From Lyngbya sp. CCAP 1446/10 (lineage in GTDB: Bacteria > Cyanobacteriota > Cyanobacteriia > Cyanobacteriales > Microcoleaceae): a stretch of DNA of 64,000 nucleotides. Each line of letters starts with the position of its first letter. Positions within the stretch are counted from its first letter, which is position 1. Made by a program: the position numbers and the translations under genes. The stretch is taken from NCBI RefSeq assembly GCF_026130175.1, contig NZ_JAIGNI010000012.1, positions 1 through 64,000 on the forward strand, written 5' to 3'. This document shows positions 58,065 through 64,000 of the stretch, piece by piece. The notes beneath the pieces are model-generated. The model was not told the DNA's origin. It did no database searches and was given only the letters and a program-made list of their open reading frames with translations.

Positions 58065-58430
58065 TCAAAAAACTTTTAAAACTTTTGCAGCCTGCACCAA
58101 ACTCGGAACCGCAGCCGCCGCCCAAAAACCCTCGCAGCGACGGCCAGTATTCAAGATCAACTGCACGCTGTAAGCTGCGGGATAGCCTTCTACCTGCACC
58201 CAAACCAAATCGCTTTCGGCCTCAATGGCGATTTTTTCCTCGTCCATCAACTCAGAAGCCATTTGACTCATTGTGGCGGCCAATTGTCCCAACAAGCGGC
58301 AAAAATCGTTTAACTCAGCCTCCGTAAGTTCGATCGCCCAACCCTCCCCAGCCACCAAACCCTGAAACTCCTGGGCCTCTGGGTTCCATCCCAAACGCCA
58401 GCCCGCACCAGTCTTAATTACACGTTCCAT
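58065..58430 (-). CDS. DUF1818 family protein
   Basis: 121 residues. MERVIKTGAGWRLGWNPEAQ, ELTEAELNDFCRLLGQLAAT and VQLILNTGRRCEGFWAAAAV are typical of DUF1818, a family found almost only in cyanobacteria and often near rpoZ, as here. Role unknown. No signal peptide or membrane helix. It comes just after tRNA-Pro on the same strand, 38 bp before it. Confidence 0.9.
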   Translation of the reverse strand: MERVIKTGAGWRLGWNPEAQEFQGLVAGEGWAIELTEAELNDFCRLLGQLAATMSQMASELMDEEKIAIEAESDLVWVQVEGYPAAYSVQLILNTGRRCEGFWAAAAVPSLVQAAKVLKVF

Positions 58431-58495
58431 CGATCGATTTTAAATTTTTGATTTGGGATTGATTGGGTGATTTTAGGACTTATCCGCTGCTGTTG

Positions 58496-58559
58496 AGAAA
58501 CCGGGTTTTTCTCGCGTTTACTTCGTACCAGGCAGCCGCCGCCCAAAAACTCGGTTTCT
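58496..58559. repeat. AGAAACCGGGTTT palindrome, copy 1
   Basis: AGAAACCGGGTTTTTC at the left and AAAAACTCGGTTTCT at the right. It ends 16 bp beyond the stop (58575) of the next minus-strand gene. A similar element is at 60519-60585. Confidence 0.6.
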
Positions 58560-58574
58560 AGGCCTCGTCCAAGC

Positions 58575-59219
58575 TTACGGTGTCAGCAACTTTGCATCTC
58601 CCGGCTGCGGCTGCGGTGTTTCGGGGGAAGTCTCGCGCCCTTCGGGTTTTTGGCCCGCCGCCGGTGCGCGCGATGACCCGGAATTTTCCGTAAAAACATC
58701 CACCAAAGCTTGAACCAAAGCATCCCGCTGTTTTCTATTTAAACTTTGAATAGCAGTGCGATCGCGTTCCATCGGATTCGATCGCAAAACGTCTTTTCCC
58801 GGATACACGCCTTCCACCAAATAATCGGGAGTCGCCCCCAGATAGTCAGCTAAACTCAACTTCCAATCAAAACGGTAATTCGGCGGCCGTCCTTTGACAA
58901 ACACGTGATATCGAATCAAGCGCCCGACTAAAGTATTGTTGGGATCGACTTTTCCAGTTTCCTTAGAAACGTAGTTATTCTCGATCGGGAAATCGGGCAA
59001 TTTTTCATATACAAATTTCCAAGCATCTTGCACCCTCAATTGCTGTGGTGCAGATCGCCCCGCAACCAACGGCACAGACGCAGAACTCGCCAACAGCGAA
59101 GGTTCCACCGCCGACACACTTAATTTACCCGATTCCAATACCCCACTCAAAAGCGTGAAAATCGCCACACTCAAAGTAACTAACAGAAAACTTAAGCCCA
59201 GCTTGAATTTCTTTTTCAC
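58575..59219 (-). CDS. Secreted or membrane-anchored protein of unknown function
   Basis: 214 residues. An N-terminal signal or anchor: KKKFKLGLSFLLVTLSVAIF (basic then hydrophobic). The conserved-looking core is VQDAWKFVYEKLPDFPIENN, GRLIRYHVFVKGRPPNYRFD, WKLSLADYLGATPDYLVEGV and YPGKDVLRSNPMERDRTAIQ. A low-complexity Pro/Glu tail ends it. It is probably periplasmic. It lies between rpoZ and DUF1818 on the same strand. Family not recognised. Confidence 0.75.
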   Translation of the reverse strand: MKKKFKLGLSFLLVTLSVAIFTLLSGVLESGKLSVSAVEPSLLASSASVPLVAGRSAPQQLRVQDAWKFVYEKLPDFPIENNYVSKETGKVDPNNTLVGRLIRYHVFVKGRPPNYRFDWKLSLADYLGATPDYLVEGVYPGKDVLRSNPMERDRTAIQSLNRKQRDALVQALVDVFTENSGSSRAPAAGQKPEGRETSPETPQPQPGDAKLLTP

Positions 59220-59366
59220 AGTTTTGACAATTTCAAAAATAGAATAATTTCATAAATAAACCTAATTTATCGCCCATCCACGCCATTCTAGTTTGAGAAA
59301 GTTTTGAGTTTTGAGTTAACAAAAATTGCTGGCAATTCAACACTCAAAACCCAAAACTGCCGAAGT

Positions 59367-59600
59367 CTAGATGTCTCCGATAATTTCCGGCTGAGTCAGT
59401 TCATCCGACATCTCAAATATCGCCCGCATCACAGGCTTCATCATTTGAGTGTCATCCATATTCTCGAAATCTTCATAGCGGCGGCGTTTGGCGCGATTCG
59501 CCACCTGCACCGTGATCCGATAGCGGTTGGATGCAGCACCGATCAACTCTTCCGCCCGACGGGTTAGCTGAGTTGAATCGAAGGTTGGACGCTTAACCAT
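59367..59600 (-). CDS. rpoZ: DNA-directed RNA polymerase subunit omega
   Basis: 77 residues, the usual length for cyanobacterial omega. Sequence: [60 protein letters not shown]. This includes the N-R-Y-R...A-x-R-A-K-R-R pattern that binds the C-terminal region of beta prime. Its location beside DUF1818, with the SGNH gene divergent 73 bp away, is typical. Confidence 0.93.
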   Translation of the reverse strand: MVKRPTFDSTQLTRRAEELIGAASNRYRITVQVANRAKRRRYEDFENMDDTQMMKPVMRAIFEMSDELTQPEIIGDI

Positions 59601-59673
59601 GAGATTACCTACTTTATCTAATGTTACATTCTAGTCTAGTATGCGAAGATTCAAAATTACTAACTGAGTATCA

Positions 59674-60372
59674 TTGCTTATGCAGGCAACAACAGCCTAT
59701 TCCTTTGGTCACTTGCATCGGGTAAATTCTCATCCCCTCAAATTGGTTGCTTTCGGCGACAGCTTAATCTACGGTTTTGGCGACGGTGTAGGCGGTGGTT
59801 GGGTGGAAAGATTGCGGCGCCAGTGGATGTTAACGGAGAGCGCAGGACACGTTTTATACAATTTGGGCGTTCGGGGCGATCGCACCTATCAAGTCGCCCA
59901 GCGCCTCGAAAACGAGTTTCGGCACCGGGGCGAGCTCAGAAACCGCGTCCCCGATGCGATTATTCTTTCCGTAGGCCTCAACGATTCGGCGAGGGTGCAG
60001 TCGCCTACCGGGCGCAGTTATACTGATTTTGAACATTTTAAAACTGTTTTGGATAATTTGTTAAACCTGTCCCAACAACTTTGTCCGGTGATATTTGTCG
60101 GGATGGTGCCTGTGGATGAAAGTAAAATGCCTTTTCAAGATTGTTTGTACTACAATCACGCCGACCAATATCGGTATAAAGAGGCCACAAAGTTAGCTTG
60201 TTTGGAACGGGAAATTCCCTATTTAGATATTTTTGATAAATGGATCGATCGTGGTAATATTTGGTGGCGTTCTTGTCTAACTTCGGATGGTCTTCATCCG
60301 AATGCAGCGGGGTATCAATCTTTATTTGAAGATGTGACAAGTTGGGAACCGCTATTAGTCATTAGTCATTAG
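59674..60372 (+). CDS. SGNH/GDSL-family hydrolase
   Basis: 232 residues. Block I is LVAFGDSLIYGFGDGVGGGW with the nucleophile Ser, block II the GDRTYQVAQRL region Gly, block III ILSVGLNDSARV with the Asn, and block V SDGLHPNAAGYQSLF with Asp and His. All four catalytic elements are present. No signal peptide, so it is probably cytosolic. It is an esterase or lipase; the substrate is unknown. The last codons (ISH) run into TTAGTCATTAGTC repeat, so the C-terminus may have been extended by repeat DNA. Confidence 0.88.
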   Translation: MLMQATTAYSFGHLHRVNSHPLKLVAFGDSLIYGFGDGVGGGWVERLRRQWMLTESAGHVLYNLGVRGDRTYQVAQRLENEFRHRGELRNRVPDAIILSVGLNDSARVQSPTGRSYTDFEHFKTVLDNLLNLSQQLCPVIFVGMVPVDESKMPFQDCLYYNHADQYRYKEATKLACLEREIPYLDIFDKWIDRGNIWWRSCLTSDGLHPNAAGYQSLFEDVTSWEPLLVISH

Positions 60373-60912
60373 TCAGTTGACAGTTGACAGTTGTCAGTTG
60401 ACAGTTGACAGCTTGCCCGATCGCTTAGAGAAGGGTTGACAGTTGACAGTTGTCAGCTCTCGTAGCCGAAGGAAGTCGAAGGGTTGTCATTAGTCAGTAT
60501 AGGATGTACGGCTAATCAAGAAACCGGGTTTTTTCACAGACATAGTTTGTCGCAGCCCACAGTTGCGGTAAAAAGCCCGGTTTCTGCATACCCGTGCGTC
60601 CTCTTCACTTACCTGAAAAGTGTTCTGCGGCGCACCATACATATAGAGGTTCTGCGTAATTCCTGTATAAGTTCCAGGTAGATAAGGGGGATAAGCAACA
60701 TAAGGATTTTAAGGAATTTAAGAATTTTAAAATCCACACATCGGTTTCAAAATATTTATTTTAAAAGACCCTATCTTCCCCTCACCACAAATAAAAGCAT
60801 TCCATAATGGTTACATAACTGAGGAAAAGAGTAAGCTAGGCAGGAATTAATCAGCCTAAAATAAGCTTACTTATCCTTAATAAAAAACTTGTGTAAATTG
60901 GAGAATCAAAAA
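60373..60912. repeat. Repeat-filled gap before the SLH gene
   Basis: 60373-60480 has TTGACAGTTGACAGTTGTCA repeats (as at 9610). 60519-60585 is an AGAAACCGGGTTTTTTC...AAGCCCGGTTTCT palindrome, the second copy of the 58496 family. The last 250 bp are AT-rich and unassigned; the SLH promoter lies there. Confidence 0.6.
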
Positions 60913-62166
60913 ATGTCTGTATTACATCGCATTAAATCCGGTACATCTGTTTTATTAACACTGGGAACCGTTGCCGCAAGCGCAGCGCCGATGCTAGCTC
61001 CCGCGCCTGCTTTTGCTCAAACAGCTTTTTCGGATGTTAGTAATAACTATTGGGCAAAAGACTTTATTCAAGATTTGTCAGAAAGAGGAATTATTAAAGG
61101 ATTTCCCGATCGCACTTTCCGCCCGGATGCACTGGTAACACGGGCTGAATTCGCGGCAATGATCCGTTCTGTGAAAAAGGCGAAAACTCGCGGTGCTGTA
61201 GGGTTTGCCGATGTTCCGTCTAATTTTTGGGCAAGCGGGGCGATCGCAGAAGCTTATGAAATGGGATGGATGTCTGGCTATCCCGGCAATGTTTTCAGGC
61301 CAATGCAGCAAATTCCTCGCGTGCAAGTTGTAGTCGCTTTAAATAACGGACTTGGGTATGAGCCTACTTGCAATTTTCAAGATGTTCTCAGCTACTATAA
61401 TGATGCGGGTGAGATTCAAAGTTATGCTGTCAAAAGTGTGGCTGCTGCTACTGAAAAACAGTTGGTTGTCAGCTATCCCAATCCTAAATCTCTGAAACCA
61501 AATCAGTCAGCCACGCGGGCGGAAGTCGCTGCTTTTATCTATCAAACATTAGTCAGTACCAATCAAGCAAAAGCAATTAATTCTCCTTATATTGCTAAGA
61601 TTAATGTTAGCGATTCTGTGGCTGTGAAAATTCCTAGTGGGGTGACTATTCCTATCGAATACGCCAAAGGCAAGATTTTGCTCGCCCCCAATGACAAGTC
61701 TCCGATTACTCTGACTGTGGCTGCGGATATCACAGGGAGTAATGGCAAAGTCCTGATACCCGAAGGCTCGAAAATTAGCGGCGAATTGCGATCGACTGCT
61801 GCGGGCGTTCAGTTTGTGGCCCAAGAATTAAGTATCATCAACGGTAGCAGAGTGCCTCTGAATGCTACTTCGCAAGTGATTACTCGGAAAGAAAGTGTGA
61901 CTAAGGGCGTGAATGTTGGTAATCTGATTAAGAATACGGCTTTGGGTGCAGCAGCGGCGGCGGCGATTGCAGGAGTTACGGGCGATCGGGCGATCGCAAC
62001 TGAAGAGGTGCTAGGTGGCGCGGGAGTCGGGACTTTAGTCGGAGTCTTTTTGGGGCGAGATAAAGTTGATTTATATGCTGTTAATCCTGATACTGATTTA
62101 AATTTGCTGTTGAATTCTGACTTGGTATTTGGCACTGCAAACACAGGCATTTGTAGCGCTCGATAG
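60913..62166 (+). CDS. S-layer homology (SLH) domain protein
   Basis: 417 residues from the ATG at 60913, preceded by GGAG; the frame starts eight codons earlier with an unlikely ATG. A signal peptide (SVLLTLGTVAASAAPMLAPA, cleaved near AFAQ) precedes about three SLH motifs: FSDVSNNYWAKDFIQDLSER, FADVPSNFWASGAIAEAYEM, and a third weaker one near 170. From about 220 to 400 is a beta-rich domain not in most SLH proteins, with a glycine-zipper stretch (LGAAAAAAIAGVTG, GVGTLVGVFLG). It probably sits at the outer membrane or peptidoglycan as a surface anchor. A heptamer repeat follows its stop. Confidence 0.85.
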   Translation: MSVLHRIKSGTSVLLTLGTVAASAAPMLAPAPAFAQTAFSDVSNNYWAKDFIQDLSERGIIKGFPDRTFRPDALVTRAEFAAMIRSVKKAKTRGAVGFADVPSNFWASGAIAEAYEMGWMSGYPGNVFRPMQQIPRVQVVVALNNGLGYEPTCNFQDVLSYYNDAGEIQSYAVKSVAAATEKQLVVSYPNPKSLKPNQSATRAEVAAFIYQTLVSTNQAKAINSPYIAKINVSDSVAVKIPSGVTIPIEYAKGKILLAPNDKSPITLTVAADITGSNGKVLIPEGSKISGELRSTAAGVQFVAQELSIINGSRVPLNATSQVITRKESVTKGVNVGNLIKNTALGAAAAAAIAGVTGDRAIATEEVLGGAGVGTLVGVFLGRDKVDLYAVNPDTDLNLLLNSDLVFGTANTGICSAR

Positions 62167-62170
62167 AGCA

Positions 62171-62220
62171 GAAGGAAGAAGGAAGAAGGAAGAAGGAAGA
62201 AGGAAGAAGGAAGAAGGAAG
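62171..62220. repeat. GAAGGAA heptamer run
   Basis: About seven copies of GAAGGAA, the complement of the ado-aar repeat, just after the SLH stop codon. Confidence 0.8.
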
Positions 62221-62250
62221 AATAATCCTCGACACAGAACCTTTATTTGT

Positions 62251-62314
62251 TGTCCGAAGAGAGGAACGAAGCAATCACAGGGCCTTGGGATTGCTTCGTT
62301 CCTCTCTTCGGACA
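62251..62314. terminator. Perfect 26-bp stem-loop between convergent genes
   Basis: The left arm (62251-62276) begins TGTCCGAAGAGAGGAACGAA; the right arm (62289-62314) is its exact complement around a 12-base loop. It lies between the SLH gene (+) and the pentapeptide gene (-), a natural place for a bidirectional terminator. The arm core also occurs at 997-1018. Confidence 0.7.
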
Positions 62315-62356
62315 TACTTAGCCAATCGTGCGTCAGCCCTGTTTAACTTTAAATTT

Positions 62357-62881
62357 CTACAGACATCCTAAACTTTCTCGTGTAGAAACTCCCGTCACGG
62401 GATTGACACCATCTGCTTTTTCGCACATCATTGTTACTTGATAAGCGTCGATAATCGCGTCTGTAAAATCAGCGCCGGAAATTGCCGCATCAAAAAACCG
62501 AGTTCGAGTCATAATTGCTTCGGTGAAATTAGCATTCGTCAAATTAGCGCCATCAAATGTAATTCTATCTGCCAAAGCACCGGAGAGATTCGCACCTGAC
62601 AAGTTGGCCTTCCACAAAACTCCCTTAGTCAAAATCGCATTGGTTAAATCTGCGCCTTGAAAGTTGGTTCCCCGCATCTCAGCAGCGACGAATGTTCCGC
62701 CCGCTAAGTCAGAATTGGAGAAATCGCGATCGGACAAATTAATATTTGTATAATTAATAATTTTTTTCGGTAGCGCAAATGCCGGAGTAGCACTCAGCAT
62801 TACCCATCCAAAGGCTAACGCTACACTTAAAATTAGGCTCAGTAAAATTCGGAATACACTTTTCATAGATTTTTTACTCAT
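62357..62881 (-). CDS. Exported pentapeptide-repeat protein
   Basis: 174 residues; either the ATG at 62881 or the one five codons later is possible. Signal peptide: [20 protein letters not shown], cleaved near AFA. The repeat domain is about residues 45-155 with A(D/N)LXX units: [71 protein letters not shown]. It folds as a right-handed quadrilateral helix. Probably in the thylakoid lumen or periplasm. A short C-terminal region with two cysteines follows ([14 protein letters not shown]). The role is unknown. Confidence 0.88.
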   Translation of the reverse strand: MSKKSMKSVFRILLSLILSVALAFGWVMLSATPAFALPKKIINYTNINLSDRDFSNSDLAGGTFVAAEMRGTNFQGADLTNAILTKGVLWKANLSGANLSGALADRITFDGANLTNANFTEAIMTRTRFFDAAISGADFTDAIIDAYQVTMMCEKADGVNPVTGVSTRESLGCL

Positions 62882-62896
62882 GGTATTTGACTGATG

Positions 62897-63030
62897 ATTA
62901 AGTTACAAATAGACATTACATGGGGAGGGCGGGTTTTGCATTGATTAACTCGCTTTTACCAGAGATTCTACGCTTAACTCGCCCCTACAATTTACCGCGA
63001 AATAAATATTTTTTTGCGTTTACCTACTTA
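62897..63030 (-). repeat. Family B palindromic element, copy 3 (inverted)
   Basis: Ends TTTACCTACTTA (63019-63030); the other end has lost about 10 bases of the terminal repeat (TTAAGTTACAAATAGAC). Contains GGGGAGGGCGGGTTTTGCAT. It lies between the pentapeptide gene and the LCP gene, after the LCP stop. Confidence 0.6.
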
Positions 63031-63066
63031 ATGACTACTGACAACTGACTACTGACTACTGACTAA

Positions 63067-64000
63067 TTAAAATCGCTTTACTAAATCTTCGCCGACGCGA
63101 AGTGTCAAGTCAGATTCGATTTCACCAGTAGAAGATGCTTCAATTTTACCGTCGCCTAGCGCTTTTTGCAGGAGATTTGCTGCTTCTAAATCGCCTTGCT
63201 GTACAATAATTTGACTTTGACGCTGCTTGTCGGGCCAATCCTGCACTACAGATACACTAGAAAAGCCCTTTTTTGTGAGAAATTCAGCGACTTTTTTGGC
63301 GGTTTTTGGGTTGCTAGAAGCGTTTTGGACGGCGATTTTGAGGTTGCTGGGCAAAATGGACTGGCTGGGATTGCGAAATCGCCCTTGGGCAAAATCGGGT
63401 ACGCTTTGCTTGAAATATTGTGTCATAATCCGATCGCGCCCAGCAGCATCTAAAATCCAATAACTCCTCAAATCCCCTTGTGCTGAACTCGAACGTCCGG
63501 GCAACATCACCATTTTAAAATTATCTCGCTCCAATTGCAAACCGAAATTTGCGATCGTCAATATTTCCTCAAAATTTAGGTTTGTATCCACATATTTTTG
63601 CATCAATCGCACAATTTGTGGCAAGCGCACCCATACTGATGGACTGGCGAGGCGGTTCCGAATAGCTTGAATTAAAGATTGCTGCCGCTGAATGCGGCCG
63701 ATATCTCCCAAACCGTCGTTGCGGAATCGAGCAAATTGTTCTGCTTGTTCTCCGTTGAGAGTTTGCCATCCCTGTGCTAAGTTTATTTTTAACTTTTGGG
63801 CGGTATCTGTATAGGACATCGCGCGAGGTACAAATACCTCAAGGCCGCCCAACAAATCGACTAATTCCCGAAACGCACCGCTGCTGATTCGCACGTATCT
63901 TTCAATAGTCGCATTGTTCAGGATACTGCTAATTAATCGCGTCGCCAAAGCTGCTCCTCCTCTGGCATTAGCTTCATTAATTTTGCTGAAGCGAATTCCG
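63067..64000 (-). CDS. LCP-family (LytR-CpsA-Psr) protein with LytR_C domain, partial
   Basis: The frame stays open to the window edge at 64000 (GIRFSKINEANARGGAALAT), so the N-terminal membrane anchor and part of the catalytic domain are missing here. 310 residues are visible. The LCP domain includes YVRISSGAFRELVDLLGGLE, ARFRNDGLGDIGRIQRQQSL (the R-D-R pocket) and LPGRSSSAQGDLRSYWILDA. The C-terminal 90 residues are a LytR_C domain, LKIAVQNASSNPKTAKKVAE. LCP proteins attach glycopolymers to the cell wall; in cyanobacteria the polymer is unknown. Confidence 0.88.
   Translation of the reverse strand, partial: GIRFSKINEANARGGAALATRLISSILNNATIERYVRISSGAFRELVDLLGGLEVFVPRAMSYTDTAQKLKINLAQGWQTLNGEQAEQFARFRNDGLGDIGRIQRQQSLIQAIRNRLASPSVWVRLPQIVRLMQKYVDTNLNFEEILTIANFGLQLERDNFKMVMLPGRSSSAQGDLRSYWILDAAGRDRIMTQYFKQSVPDFAQGRFRNPSQSILPSNLKIAVQNASSNPKTAKKVAEFLTKKGFSSVSVVQDWPDKQRQSQIIVQQGDLEAANLLQKALGDGKIEASSTGEIESDLTLRVGEDLVKRF

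Overview
The window comes from a filamentous, Oscillatoriales-type cyanobacterium (Microcoleus/Oscillatoria/Phormidium-like). This placement is inferred. It rests on very frequent HIP1 octamers (GCGATCGC), the cyanobacteria-specific alkane pair (aldehyde-deformylating oxygenase plus acyl-ACP reductase), a PII gene behind an NtcA box, the DUF1818/rpoZ pair, the ruvX/DUF3727/mltG/yqeG run, and many heptameric tandem repeats in the intergenic DNA.

Layout. 1-1.9 kb: the edge of an IS200/IS605 element (partial tnpB, tnpA), a GIY-YIG gene broken by one stop codon, and a 153-bp tandem palindromic repeat. 1.9-4.4 kb: an unknown cyanobacterial protein, a small membrane protein and a sugar ABC permease. 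4.6-9.6 kb: the alkane/fatty-acid block ado-aar-accA-SDR-folE. 9.9-16.5 kb: phosphohexomutase, NTP pyrophosphatase, glnB, an MFS carrier and ilvB with an unusual zinc-ribbon tail. 16.8-25.4 kb: a Ser/Thr kinase with a GUN4 domain, hicAB, a FGGY sugar kinase, two small overlapping unknown genes, a UvrD/PcrA helicase, and DUF1232 and SIMPL proteins. 25.9-34.6 kb: a LEA-like repeat protein, a CofE-like protein, a GNAT protein, and the ruvX-DUF3727-mltG-yqeG run, which is interrupted by an IS605-derived remnant. 35.3-53.6 kb: an AraC regulator, then two adjacent giant modular RTX proteins of about 8 kb each. The first is split by a one-base deletion inside a Pro-Thr minisatellite. 54-57.9 kb: an atypical P450, an unknown protein and a metalloprotease lying between a decayed tRNA-Pro fragment and the intact tRNA-Pro. 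58-64 kb: DUF1818, a secreted unknown, rpoZ, an SGNH hydrolase, an SLH-like protein, a pentapeptide-repeat protein and a partial LCP protein.

Most genes are ordinary chromosomal ones. The most unusual part is 36.8-53.6 kb. The two giant proteins share a C-terminal half but carry different N-terminal display modules. The shared half contains a roughly 270-residue module that I do not recognise, EF-hand-like loops and RTX repeats. The intergenic DNA holds at least six families of short palindromic or MITE-like elements. One of them is found just after a stop codon at all four of its full copies. No CRISPR array, rRNA, phage module or riboswitch was found.
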